Of a stretch of DNA of 42,486 nucleotides, positions 24,745-33,203 are shown one piece after another; position 1 is the first letter of the stretch, and every line of letters starts with the position of its first letter. The notes beneath the pieces were generated by a model. It worked only from the letters and a program-made list of their open reading frames with translations. It was not told where the DNA came from and did no database searches. Source of the stretch: Litchfieldia salsa. Lineage in GTDB: Bacteria > Bacillota > Bacilli > Bacillales > Bacillaceae_L. The translations under genes were made by a program, and so were the position numbers. The stretch covers positions 173,855-216,340 of the forward strand of contig NZ_FNJU01000004.1 of the NCBI RefSeq assembly GCF_900104555.1. Reading direction: 5' to 3'.

Positions 24745-26973
24745 ATGAATCAATGGGAAAAATTTGTAGAAGGTAAATGGATGAAAGAAATTAATGTTAG
24801 AGATTTTATCCTAACAAACATTAAACCTTATACAGGAAACGAATCGTTTTTAGCCGGTGCTACTGAAAATACAAACAAACTTTGGAAGCAAGTCATGGAA
24901 TTAACAAAACAGGAACGCGATAATGGTGGTGTTCTTGATATGGACACTGAAATTGTTTCAACCATTACTTCTCATGGTCCAGGTTATTTAAATGAGGAGA
25001 TTGAAACAGTAGTAGGCGTACAAACTGACAAACCATTCAAACGTTCTCTTCAACCATTTGGTGGTATTCGTATGGCTGAGGCTGCTGCTGAATCATACGG
25101 TTTCAAAGTAAGTGAGGAAGTAAGCAAAATCTTTTCTGACTTTAGAAAAACACATAACCAAGGTGTATTTGATGCCTATACAGATGAGATGAAAGCAGCA
25201 AGAAAAGCAGGAATTATTACTGGTTTACCAGATGCATATGGACGCGGAAGAATTATTGGTGACTATCGTCGTGTGGCACTTTACGGGGTTAATCGCTTGA
25301 TTGAAGAAAAGAAAAAGGATCTTAAACAAACAGGTTCAAAAACAATGTCTGAGGATATTATTCGTTTACGCGAAGAAATATCTGAGCAAATACGTTCTCT
25401 TCAAGAACTAAAGCAATTAGCAAATTCTTACAACTTTGATATTTCAGAACCTGCAACAAATGCTAAAGAAGCATTTCAATGGTTATACTTTGGTTACTTA
25501 GCTGCAATTAAAGAACAAAATGGAGCTGCAATGAGCTTAGGCCGTACATCTTCATTCCTTGATATCTATATTGAACGCGACTTAGAAAATGGTGTTCTTA
25601 CAGAAGAAGAAGCACAAGAATTAGTTGACCATTTTGTTATGAAGCTACGCCTTGTAAAATTTGCTCGTACACCTGATTATAATGAACTTTTCAGTGGTGA
25701 CCCAACATGGGTAACAGAGTCAATCGGTGGTGTTGCACTAGACGGTCGTCCACTAGTGACAAAGAACTCATTCAGATTCTTACACACATTAGATAACTTA
25801 GGTCCTGCTCCAGAACCAAACTTAACAGTACTTTGGTCAACACAGATGCCGGAAGAATTCAAAAAGTACTGTGCGAAAATGTCTATTAAAACAAGTTCAA
25901 TTCAATATGAAAATGATGACATTATGCGTGAACAATTCGGAGATGACTACGGAATTGCTTGTTGTGTATCTGCAATGAGAATTGGTAAGCAAATGCAATT
26001 CTTCGGTGCACGCGCTAACCTTGCAAAAGCGTTATTATATGCAATTAATGGTGGAGTTGACGAAAAACAGAAATTCCAAGTTGGACCAGAATTCGCTCCA
26101 ATCACTTCTGAGGTATTAGATTATAACGAAGTAATGGCGAAGTATGACACAGTGATGGAATGGCTAGCTGAGCTTTATATTAATACACTAAACGTGATCC
26201 ACTACATGCATGATAAGTACTCATATGAGAGAGTTGAAATGGCATTACATGATACAAATGTACTTCGTACGATGGCAACCGGAATCGCTGGTTTATCTGT
26301 TGTTGCTGACTCACTAAGTGCAATTAAATATGCAAAAGTAAAAACAATTCGTGATGAAAATGGTCTTGTTGTAGACTTTGAAATTGATGGTGATTTCCCT
26401 AAATACGGAAACAATGACGATGCAGTTGATGAAATTGCTGTACAGTTAGTTGAGACATTTATGACAAAACTAAGAAAATACAAAACATATCGTGATTCAC
26501 TACACACAATGTCTATTTTAACAATCACATCTAATGTCGTTTATGGTAAGAAAACAGGAAATACTCCTGATGGAAGACGTGCTGGTGAGCCATTTGCTCC
26601 AGGAGCAAACCCACTACATGGTCGTGATACAAAAGGTGCCCTAGCATCATTAAGCTCTGTTGCAAAGATTCCTTACACATCATCACTTGATGGAGTATCT
26701 AACACGTTCTCAATTGTACCAAAGGCTCTAGGTAAAGAAGATGCTACACAAGTATTGAACTTAGTAGCAATCCTTGATGGTTATGCTGAAAAATCTGGTC
26801 ACCACTTAAATATCAATGTATTTAATCGTGAAACACTTTTAGATGCGATGGAGCATCCAGAAGAGTATCCACAATTAACAATTCGTGTTTCTGGATATGC
26901 TGTAAACTTTATTAAATTAACTCGTGAACAACAGATCGACGTAATCAATCGTACATTCCACGATAACTTATAA
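24745..26973 (+). CDS. pflB: Formate C-acetyltransferase (pyruvate formate-lyase) PflB
   Basis: Splits pyruvate with CoA into acetyl-CoA and formate under anoxic conditions using a glycyl radical. The 742-residue protein has the PFL N-terminus ([20 protein letters not shown]), the catalytic Cys pair at 406-407 in [12 protein letters not shown], and the radical Gly717 in RVSGYAVNF near the C-terminus. All three key residues are intact. ATG at 24745 has AAGGAGG. The activase gene pflA follows after 163 bp, across a terminator-like hairpin. Two TGTGA/TCACA palindromes upstream suggest redox or oxygen control. B. subtilis 168 lacks pfl, so this is an anaerobic capacity that the model strain does not have. 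Confidence 0.97.
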   Translation: MNQWEKFVEGKWMKEINVRDFILTNIKPYTGNESFLAGATENTNKLWKQVMELTKQERDNGGVLDMDTEIVSTITSHGPGYLNEEIETVVGVQTDKPFKRSLQPFGGIRMAEAAAESYGFKVSEEVSKIFSDFRKTHNQGVFDAYTDEMKAARKAGIITGLPDAYGRGRIIGDYRRVALYGVNRLIEEKKKDLKQTGSKTMSEDIIRLREEISEQIRSLQELKQLANSYNFDISEPATNAKEAFQWLYFGYLAAIKEQNGAAMSLGRTSSFLDIYIERDLENGVLTEEEAQELVDHFVMKLRLVKFARTPDYNELFSGDPTWVTESIGGVALDGRPLVTKNSFRFLHTLDNLGPAPEPNLTVLWSTQMPEEFKKYCAKMSIKTSSIQYENDDIMREQFGDDYGIACCVSAMRIGKQMQFFGARANLAKALLYAINGGVDEKQKFQVGPEFAPITSEVLDYNEVMAKYDTVMEWLAELYINTLNVIHYMHDKYSYERVEMALHDTNVLRTMATGIAGLSVVADSLSAIKYAKVKTIRDENGLVVDFEIDGDFPKYGNNDDAVDEIAVQLVETFMTKLRKYKTYRDSLHTMSILTITSNVVYGKKTGNTPDGRRAGEPFAPGANPLHGRDTKGALASLSSVAKIPYTSSLDGVSNTFSIVPKALGKEDATQVLNLVAILDGYAEKSGHHLNINVFNRETLLDAMEHPEEYPQLTIRVSGYAVNFIKLTREQQIDVINRTFHDNL

Positions 26974-26984
26974 GTTCTAGATCA

Positions 26985-27021
26985 CAGAAATGGGAAGATA
27001 CTTTTCCATTTCTGTTTATTT
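26985..27021 (+). terminator. Hairpin after pflB (terminator or attenuator before pflA)
   Basis: CAGAAATGG pairs with CCATTTCTG and is followed by TTTATTTT. It would terminate or reduce transcription into pflA, which is common for this gene pair. Confidence 0.8.
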
Positions 27022-27136
27022 TAAAGCATCAAATGTCACAGTAGAGTTTTAATCAATAAGCTATACTGGTCAAAGAAAATAATTTAGGGGAATATATGTA
27101 ATACTAGTTTCATCCCCAAGAAGGAGGATCTCAGGC

Positions 27137-27865
27137 ATGAACGGATATATACATTCGATCGAATCTTGCGGAACGGTGGATGGACCTGGTTTACGTTATA
27201 TTATTTTTACACAAGGGTGTTTGCTACGGTGCCAATTTTGCCATAATCCAGACACATGGGAAATCGGTACTGGCCGTGAGATCACAGTGAACGAGGTTAT
27301 TAAAGACTTGCAATCCTATCTTCCATTTATGAAAGCGTCAAACGGAGGCATTACGGTGAGTGGTGGGGAACCATTGCTACAACTTGATTTTTTATTAGCA
27401 CTCTTTAAAGAATGTAAGAAGTTAGGAATTCATACGACCATTGACACATCTGGTGGCTGCTATAGCAACGAGGAATCTTTTCAACAAAAACTAGCAGAAG
27501 TGCTTGAATATACAGACCTTTTACTCCTAGACCTTAAACAAATCGACTCAAAGAAGCATCGTAAGTTAACTGGAAAACCAAATGAACATATCTTAGAATT
27601 TGCAAACTACTTGTCTGATCGAAACATCCCTGTTTGGATTCGCCATGTGCTTGTACCAGGGATTACGGATGATCAGGAAGATTTAAAGAAACTTAGAGCG
27701 TTTATTGACACATTAAACAATGTTGAAAAGGTTGAAATTTTACCTTATCACAAGCTTGGTGTTTATAAATGGCATACATTAGGATTAAAATATCCTCTAG
27801 AACATGTCGAGCCACCAACAGAAGAAGTCGTAAAAATGGCAACTAGTATTCTGATAGATAAATAA
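27137..27865 (+). CDS. pflA: Pyruvate formate-lyase activating enzyme PflA
   Basis: A radical SAM enzyme that installs the glycyl radical on PflB. The 242-residue protein has the iron-sulphur cluster motif at Cys28, Cys32 and Cys35 in [17 protein letters not shown], the SAM-binding [13 protein letters not shown], and [16 protein letters not shown] at 27137 has AAGGAGG. Partner PflB is encoded upstream. A decayed copy of the AAAAGCGG-family repeat follows the stop codon. Confidence 0.96.
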   Translation: MNGYIHSIESCGTVDGPGLRYIIFTQGCLLRCQFCHNPDTWEIGTGREITVNEVIKDLQSYLPFMKASNGGITVSGGEPLLQLDFLLALFKECKKLGIHTTIDTSGGCYSNEESFQQKLAEVLEYTDLLLLDLKQIDSKKHRKLTGKPNEHILEFANYLSDRNIPVWIRHVLVPGITDDQEDLKKLRAFIDTLNNVEKVEILPYHKLGVYKWHTLGLKYPLEHVEPPTEEVVKMATSILIDK

Positions 27866-27867
27866 AT

Positions 27868-27932
27868 TAAAAAAGCAGAAGAAGCTCTCACAACTGTTTA
27901 TAACCGCGCCTCGATGGCGTCTATGAGCTAGG
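27868..27932 (+). repeat. Decayed AAAAGCGG-family repeat after pflA
   Basis: AAAAAAGCAGAAGAAGCTC resembles the left end of the family and CGCCTCGATGGCGTCTATGAGCTAGG its right end (CCGATGGCGCCTGGAGCTAGACACC in the intact copy at 15966). The middle is mostly lost. Confidence 0.55.
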
Positions 27933-27974
27933 AAACTAAAACTCGGTTCAAATCATACCTTCTTAAAAAGAATA

Positions 27975-28005
27975 AAAAAAGCTGACTCCTGGAGTCAGCT
28001 TTTTT
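27975..28005 (-). terminator. HU gene terminator
   Basis: AAAAAAGCTGACT pairs perfectly with AGTCAGCTTTTTT around a 4-nt loop. It lies just after the HU stop codon and works in both directions, so it can also end pflA. Confidence 0.92.
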
Positions 28006-28008
28006 CTA

Positions 28009-28281
28009 TTAGTTAACTGCTTCTTTTAATGCTTTACCTGGCTTGAATGCAGGAACTTTGCTAGCAGCGATTTCAATTTCTTCACCTGTTTGTGGGTTAC
28101 GACCTTTACGGGCAGAACGTTCACGAACTTCGAAGTTTCCAAATCCAATTAATTGAACCTTATCTCCACTTGCTAATGCTTCTTGAATTGCTTCAAATAC
28201 TGCGTCAACAGCCTTTGTTGCATCTTTTTTTGATAGTTCTGAGCTTTCTGCTACTGCAGTTACTAATTCAGTTTTATTCAT
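28009..28281 (-). CDS. hup: HU family DNA-binding protein
   Basis: A 90-residue histone-like protein that binds and bends DNA as a dimer. It has [20 protein letters not shown] at the N-terminus, the dimerisation helices, and the DNA-binding arm [20 protein letters not shown]. It is very close to B. subtilis HBsu (Hbs). Because hbs normally sits elsewhere, near spoIVA, this is likely to be a second HU gene, though that cannot be checked from the window. ATG at 28281 has AGAGGAG upstream. It is monocistronic. Confidence 0.93.
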   Translation of the reverse strand: MNKTELVTAVAESSELSKKDATKAVDAVFEAIQEALASGDKVQLIGFGNFEVRERSARKGRNPQTGEEIEIAASKVPAFKPGKALKEAVN

Positions 28282-28538
28282 TATTTTTTCTCCTCTCAAA
28301 AGAACATATATTCTTTTTACCATGTTTTGCTTTGATTGGCAACTTTTAATCAGAAATTTACCTATTAATCTTGTGTATGCTAAATCACTTTACTAGATTA
28401 GCCAAAACTCATGATTTTAAAACATCTATACTAAAATTTTTTCTTAATCATTTATTTATTTTTCGATGGGATTGTTAATTTATAAGCAATTTGGACAATT
28501 TATTAATATCAACAGGAATTAATAAGGAGGGATTGCTC

Positions 28539-28811
28539 ATGGCAAGAAAGCGTCGACCATTAGTCCGAGAAGCTAGAGCTGGACTTGATCAGTTAAAAGT
28601 GAATGTAATGAAAGAAAAGGGATATCAACCTACTAACACCTCCCCTGATTCGGTTAAGTATGAAGTGGCGAGAGATCTTGATATCCCATTATCAAAGGAC
28701 TATAATGGCACATTAACCTCTAAACAAGCTGGAAAAATAGGGGGAGAAATAGGCGGTAGTATGGTGAAAGAAATGATTAAGATGGCACAACAAAACCTGA
28801 CAAAAGAATAA
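28539..28811 (+). CDS. Alpha/beta-type small acid-soluble spore protein
   Basis: SASPs coat spore DNA, force it to an A-like form and protect it from UV and hydrolysis; they are degraded at germination. The 90-residue product has the GPR protease site as KYEVARDLDIPL and the conserved C-terminal helix LTSKQAGKIGGEIGGSMVKE. The N-terminus is unusually basic (MARKRRPLVREARAG) and the protein is longer than typical SspA to SspD (about 65-72 residues). ATG at 28539 follows AAGGAGG. Forespore sigma-G control is expected from the family; I could not place a clear promoter. Confidence 0.88.
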   Translation: MARKRRPLVREARAGLDQLKVNVMKEKGYQPTNTSPDSVKYEVARDLDIPLSKDYNGTLTSKQAGKIGGEIGGSMVKEMIKMAQQNLTKE

Positions 28812-28910
28812 AATCATAAATACATTATCAATAAGGTGTCTTTCTGGTTTTCAACTACCATACATAAAAACCCATGCAACCTCAAACACTTTTAAAAAAG
28901 GAGGTTTATT

Positions 28911-30413
28911 ATGAGAAAAGATGTAACCAACGTTTTTTGGATTTCTCTTGTTATTGCAGTCCTATTTGTAGCTTGGGGTGTTTTTCTACCATCCTCTCTA
29001 GAAGCTGCAATGGGAGTGGCACAGGGGTTTTTCCTTGTTAACTTCGGTTGGTTTTATCAGTTGACCGCTACCTTCTTTTTAATTTTTGCCTTATTTTTGA
29101 TCTTCAGCCGATATGGTAAAATAAAGCTAGGTAAAGATACAGATAAACCAGAGTTCTCCAACCTAACTTGGTTCGCTATGTTATTTAGTGCAGGAATGGG
29201 AATTGGATTACTATTCTTTGGTGTCTCAGAGCCGATTTCACATTTTACTAACCCACCAATTGATGTAGAGCCCGGATCAAGTGAAGCAGCTAGAATTGCC
29301 CTTAGATATACTTATTTACACTGGGGATTCCACGCTTGGGCGATTTACGCAGTCATAGCACTTGCGCTAGCTTACTATAAGTTCAGAAAAGATCTTCCAG
29401 GATTAATGAGTGCTACTCTATACCCATTATTAGGTGAGAAAACAAAAGGTCCCATAGGAGTTACAATCGATGTCATTGCCGTTTTTGCGACCATTTTCGG
29501 TGTTGCTGCATCTCTCGGATTGGGATCACAGCAAATCAATGGGGGATTAAGCTACTTATTTGGTATCCCTAACAATTTTGGAATTCAGTTAATTATTATC
29601 TCTATTGTTACAGTTTTATTTCTAATATCTGCAGGTACAGGGGTAAAACGAGGAATTAAATATTTAAGTAACGCAAATATGATATTAGCAGTTGTCATCT
29701 TATTTGCAGTCCTCTTTCTAGGACCGACTGTTTTTCTGCTAGATTTATTTACTACTACATTAGGGGGATATATTCAGAATCTCCCGAGTATGGGACTTCG
29801 ATTGTCACCCTTCAATGAAGAAAGAGCTGCTTGGGTACAAGGCTGGACCATTTTCTATTGGGCATGGTGGATTGCTTGGGCTCCATTTGTAGGGACCTTT
29901 ATTGCACGTGTTTCCAAAGGACGAACAGTTAGAGAATTCGTCATTGCAGTACTTCTAGTACCCACACTTGTTTGTGCCTTCTGGTTCGCCGTTTTTGGTG
30001 GTACTGGAATTTTCTATGATTATAATATGGGTACAGATGTTGCTGGCCAAAGTACTGAAACAGCATTGTTTTACTTATTTCAGCAGCTTCCATTAACCAA
30101 CATTCTATCAATCGTTACGCTTGTTCTAATCTCAACCTTTTTTATCACATCAGCTGATTCAGCTACTTTTGTTCTCGGGATTCAAACAACAAACGGATCA
30201 TTAGAACCATCAAATTTTGTTAAGTATACATGGGGCATTATTTTAGCATTATCTGCGATCGTTTTAATGCTCTCAGGAGGTCTGAGTGCAATGCAGACGG
30301 CCATCATTGTAAGTGCCTTTCCACTTGCTATTGTCCTGATTTTTACAACCGTTGCTATGCTCAAATCGTTCCAGGCAGAAATTGTAGAAGCGAACAAAAG
30401 AAAAAAAAGATAA
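28911..30413 (+). CDS. opuD: BCCT family glycine betaine transporter (OpuD type)
   Basis: A sodium-coupled carrier that takes up glycine betaine or related compatible solutes under osmotic stress. The 500-residue protein has about twelve membrane segments. Signature regions are SAGMGIGLLFFGVSEPISHF, YTYLHWGFHAWAIYAVIALA and the BCCT Trp-rich segment FYWAWWIAWAPFVGTFIARV. The charged C-terminal tail is short, ending EANKRKKR. ATG at 28911 has AAAGGAGG. OpuD is the best match by length and motif; choline or proline betaine as substrate cannot be excluded. A strong terminator follows. Confidence 0.9.
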   Translation: MRKDVTNVFWISLVIAVLFVAWGVFLPSSLEAAMGVAQGFFLVNFGWFYQLTATFFLIFALFLIFSRYGKIKLGKDTDKPEFSNLTWFAMLFSAGMGIGLLFFGVSEPISHFTNPPIDVEPGSSEAARIALRYTYLHWGFHAWAIYAVIALALAYYKFRKDLPGLMSATLYPLLGEKTKGPIGVTIDVIAVFATIFGVAASLGLGSQQINGGLSYLFGIPNNFGIQLIIISIVTVLFLISAGTGVKRGIKYLSNANMILAVVILFAVLFLGPTVFLLDLFTTTLGGYIQNLPSMGLRLSPFNEERAAWVQGWTIFYWAWWIAWAPFVGTFIARVSKGRTVREFVIAVLLVPTLVCAFWFAVFGGTGIFYDYNMGTDVAGQSTETALFYLFQQLPLTNILSIVTLVLISTFFITSADSATFVLGIQTTNGSLEPSNFVKYTWGIILALSAIVLMLSGGLSAMQTAIIVSAFPLAIVLIFTTVAMLKSFQAEIVEANKRKKR

Positions 30414-30416
30414 TAA

Positions 30417-30453
30417 TAAGAGGTTGCCCACTTCACTTTGGGGCAACCTCTTT
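30417..30453. terminator. Bidirectional terminator between opuD and the GNAT gene
   Basis: AAGAGGTTGCCC pairs with GGGCAACCTCTT around a loop of about 11 nt, with T or A runs at each end. Confidence 0.9.
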
Positions 30454-30458
30454 AAAAT

Positions 30459-30911
30459 TTATACCGTAAGAAAATAATGATATATACCTTGTTCCTTTTC
30501 AAAACCTAATGATTCATACAGTTTTTGAGCATGGATGTTATTTTCACCCGTTTCAAGTGCTAATCCCTTGGCTCCTGTTTCACAGGCAAGTGTATTTGCT
30601 TTTGCGATTAAGGCCTGTGCCACACCTTTTCTCCTGGATGCTTTCGTTACATATAAATCATTTAAAACCCAAATTTTCCTCATCGATACGGAAGAATAGG
30701 AAGGATATAGCTGTGTAAAGCCATATGCTTCTGTTCTATCCTTATTAACGGCCAAGAAAATAACCGAATCCTTATTTTTCAATCGTTCATCTATAAACGC
30801 AGTAGCTCCTTCTAAGTCACTCTGTTGCTCATAAAAAATACGATATTGATTAAATAAGTCTGAAATTTGGTCAATCTGTTCTTCTGATCCTTTGATTACT
30901 TCTACTTCCAT
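30459..30911 (-). CDS. GNAT family N-acetyltransferase
   Basis: A 150-residue acetyltransferase domain. The acetyl-CoA pyrophosphate-binding motif is RRKGVAQALIAKA, preceded by the strand WVLNDLYVTKASR, and followed by GLALETGENNIHAQKLYESLGF. The substrate is unknown; the ETGENN.AQ.LYESLGF pattern is common to small-molecule and N-terminal amino acid acetylases. Two consecutive ATG codons occur at 30914 and 30911; the second is better spaced from AGAGG. It lies 80 bp downstream of the HAD gene on the same strand. Confidence 0.88.
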   Translation of the reverse strand: MEVEVIKGSEEQIDQISDLFNQYRIFYEQQSDLEGATAFIDERLKNKDSVIFLAVNKDRTEAYGFTQLYPSYSSVSMRKIWVLNDLYVTKASRRKGVAQALIAKANTLACETGAKGLALETGENNIHAQKLYESLGFEKEQGIYHYFLTV

Positions 30912-30991
30912 CATAACCTCTCCCCCACATATCCATTACAACCATATGTATTCGAGGTTTTACCCAATTTCACCTGCAAAACCGGATATTG

Positions 30992-31852
30992 TTAAGATTG
31001 ATTCAGTACCTCTAAAATGGCTTTACCTACTCCATCATTTTTATTCGTATCAGTACTATGATTACTATGTATTCTCACGTCTTCTGGGGCATTCCCCATC
31101 GCTACAGATCTACCTGCACACTTAAACATCGAAATATCGTTAAAATTGTCACCTATGGCCATTGTTTCTTCAAGCGATATATTTCTCTGTTTTACAAATT
31201 GTGTTAATGCCAATCCTTTTTGTGCGTGAATACTATTGATCTCAAGATTCTCTTTTCCTGATGAACTTACTGCAATTCCTTCAAGTTTTGATAACTCTTC
31301 CTTCAACTCGACTAGTACTTTAGGGTCAAACGAAAATGAGATAAATTTGTATACCGATTTATTACTTTCAACGATTGACTTGAACTCGTCTACTAAATGA
31401 ATAAGCCCATTTTCATATCGCTCTTTTGCTGCCTTTAGTGTTTCTTCATAATTGACATGTTTGTTCGGGCTCATAAATATATCCATTATAATCATAAGAC
31501 CTTTCTCATAGTCCTTAGAATATGTTCCATCCTCATTATATAGCTCATAATATGCTTGTTTTTTATCTAAAATTTCCATAATCTTATATGCCGTTGTTTG
31601 TTCAATTGGACTTTCATCCAGCCTCTCACCTGAAATCGATCTCACCTCTGCACCGTTCACACAAATAATCGGGCAATTAAGACCAACTTCATCTAATGGG
31701 GATTTTGCTTCAAGATAGGATCGACCCGTTGCGATGACCACTTCAATCCCGTTTGCTTGAGCGCGTTCAATTGCTTGCTTATTAAATTCGCTCACTACAT
31801 GATGTTCATTCAATAATGTTCCATCCATATCAATCGCAATACATTTTATCAC
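30992..31852 (-). CDS. Cof-type HAD-IIB family hydrolase
   Basis: A 286-residue phosphatase of the Cof/YkrA group. Motif I is AIDMDGTLL (nucleophile Asp), motif II VIATGRSY, motif III the Lys in the KGLALTQFV segment, and motif IV GDNFNDISMF. The cap of type C2B lies between motifs II and III. These enzymes dephosphorylate sugar phosphates, flavin precursors or other metabolites; the substrate is not predictable here. The start is GTG at 31852 with AAGGGTG upstream. Confidence 0.92.
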   Translation of the reverse strand: MIKCIAIDMDGTLLNEHHVVSEFNKQAIERAQANGIEVVIATGRSYLEAKSPLDEVGLNCPIICVNGAEVRSISGERLDESPIEQTTAYKIMEILDKKQAYYELYNEDGTYSKDYEKGLMIIMDIFMSPNKHVNYEETLKAAKERYENGLIHLVDEFKSIVESNKSVYKFISFSFDPKVLVELKEELSKLEGIAVSSSGKENLEINSIHAQKGLALTQFVKQRNISLEETMAIGDNFNDISMFKCAGRSVAMGNAPEDVRIHSNHSTDTNKNDGVGKAILEVLNQS

Positions 31853-31984
31853 TATGCCAACACCCTTCTTTAAATAAGCCTATTGTTAAATATTTTACTT
31901 ATAACTCTTAATTATACGAGTCTTTAATAGAAAAATAAAATTATACACTCAAGTTTAACTAACCAACTCCCCATGGAAAAGAAA

Positions 31985-32012
31985 AAAATAGAAGGGGATC
32001 CCCTTCTATTTT
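31985..32012 (-). terminator. Terminator of the secreted TIM-barrel-like gene
   Basis: The 28-bp sequence is a perfect palindrome with arms AAAATAGAAGGGGA and TCCCCTTCTATTTT, followed on the minus strand by further T. Confidence 0.92.
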
Positions 32013-32020
32013 GTATAGTT

Positions 32021-32920
32021 TTATGGCTTTAAATTCATCCAGCTTTGTAAATAGTGAATCCCAAATCCATGGAAGCTAGTATACCCTTCATATTCTGTTT
32101 CGACCAAGCTTAGCTGGCTATTCATATGTGCGCGTCCTTCTTCATAGAACGAAAGAAAATTCCCTTCTGATGATTGAAGTGTTTCAACAGCAATTTCGAT
32201 TTTCTTCCCTTGTCTTTTTGCCTCATTCATTTCGTATCTCACTAGTTCTATGATTCCATTAGGACCAACTGCTTGATCTCGGTACGCCATAATTGTTGTA
32301 GAATCGGTTTTACTTATCACCCAGCTAGCCAAATTACCTTTACCAAATGTGTTCCTATACGTTTGTTCATCGAACCAGAACGGAATATCAGCAGCAAATG
32401 TTAACCCTAATGATTTCGAGGATAATGATGCCTTTGAGATTAACGTTTGGTATGCATGAACTGTTTTCTTATAATTCGTCTTCCAACCACTATAAATATA
32501 AGGTTCGATATCTAAATGAACACCAGTGAAGCGTTCATTCGGTTGTACCTTTGACTGATAGTTTGTTAACCAATTAAAGAATTGATCTTGATATACTCCA
32601 CCTTTTGGAGATACCCAATCAGGTGCTCCATCTAATGCATAGACTTGTACACCTTTTTCAGTCGCACTTTTAATAAAGTTGATATAGTATTGATCAGCAA
32701 TATCTTTATTAATCTGCAGATAGATTGTCTTAACTCCATTTTGTGTGGCAAAGTCAATGATTTCAGCCGAATTCTGAATAATTTCATCTGTGTGCCATAA
32801 CCATGTTGATTTAGCTGCAGTGGTTTGAGCATTCACGGGAGATTGGAACAAAGGACTAAAAACCCCCATTATTAAAATAAAAACAAGCGAACTCTTCATT
32901 AACAGCTTCGTCTTTGGCAT
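32021..32920 (-). CDS. Secreted TIM-barrel-like protein, possible glycoside hydrolase
   Basis: A 299-residue protein with a signal peptide (basic start, hydrophobic core at about 8-22, cleavage near SPVNAQ at 31). The mature part has alternating strands and helices of a TIM barrel: VKTIYLQINKD, VQVYALDGAPDW, TGVHLDIEP with Asp137 and Glu139, GLTFAADIPFW, TTIMAYRD and IEIAVET. The DxE pair at the end of a strand recalls the catalytic region of GH18-like barrels, and Glu245 is a further candidate, but I cannot assign a family or substrate. ATG at 32920 has AAAAGGAG. The leader carries a cyclic di-GMP riboswitch, which ties secretion of this protein to the motile-to-sessile switch; a role with exopolysaccharide is inference. 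Confidence 0.82.
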   Translation of the reverse strand: MPKTKLLMKSSLVFILIMGVFSPLFQSPVNAQTTAAKSTWLWHTDEIIQNSAEIIDFATQNGVKTIYLQINKDIADQYYINFIKSATEKGVQVYALDGAPDWVSPKGGVYQDQFFNWLTNYQSKVQPNERFTGVHLDIEPYIYSGWKTNYKKTVHAYQTLISKASLSSKSLGLTFAADIPFWFDEQTYRNTFGKGNLASWVISKTDSTTIMAYRDQAVGPNGIIELVRYEMNEAKRQGKKIEIAVETLQSSEGNFLSFYEEGRAHMNSQLSLVETEYEGYTSFHGFGIHYLQSWMNLKP

Positions 32921-32928
32921 ATTCTTCT

Positions 32929-32963
32929 CTCCTTTTGAAACCCAGCGCTCTATTCAAAAGGAG
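32929..32963 (-). promoter_or_regulatory. Ribosome-binding-site sequestering hairpin (riboswitch expression platform)
   Basis: In the RNA, CTCCTTTTGAA (32963-32953) is exactly complementary to TTCAAAAGGAG (32939-32929), which contains the ribosome binding site. The upstream arm also holds the bases expected to close the 3' helix of the aptamer, so the two folds exclude each other. Ligand binding should therefore free the site (an ON switch). Confidence 0.75.
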
Positions 32964-33051
32964 CCTGGCAGCCTGGCTACCATAAATCAAGAGATCCTTT
33001 AGGTCCACGGCTTTGCGTCCTTGCCTTTCAACAAGTTTGCCTTTTTTCAGT
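32957..33051 (-). ncRNA. Cyclic di-GMP-I riboswitch (GEMM-I)
   Basis: Read on the minus strand, GGCAAAC and GGACGCAAAGCC flank a GAAA-capped stem. CCTAAA, the tetraloop receptor, follows, and then a second helix containing GGTAGCCAGGCTGCC closed by AAAGGA/TCCTTT. The ACGCAAAGCC core and the GAAA tetraloop with its CCTAAA receptor are the diagnostic parts of the c-di-GMP-I class. It ends 37 bases before the start codon of the secreted protein gene. Confidence 0.93.
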
Positions 33052-33066
33052 TAGTTTAATACTAAT

Positions 33067-33112
33067 ATTATAAAATATAATAGTCCTTTTCGAACGTGAC
33101 TAAAGGACTATT
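33067..33112 (-). promoter_or_regulatory. Putative promoter and overlapping inverted repeat upstream of the riboswitch
   Basis: On the minus strand TATAAT (33072-33067) would place the transcript start just before the aptamer. Its -35 region (TTCGAA) is poor. A perfect 11-bp inverted repeat, AATAGTCCTTT with AAAGGACTATT, spans 33079-33112 and covers the -35 region, so it may be an operator for an activator or repressor. Confidence 0.45.
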
Positions 33113-33203
33113 TAATTCATCAGGATTATTTTTACATAAAATATGACTATCCTTTATTCACTTATGTTAATTTGTAGGTATTACATATTTACGGGAGGTA
33201 GGA

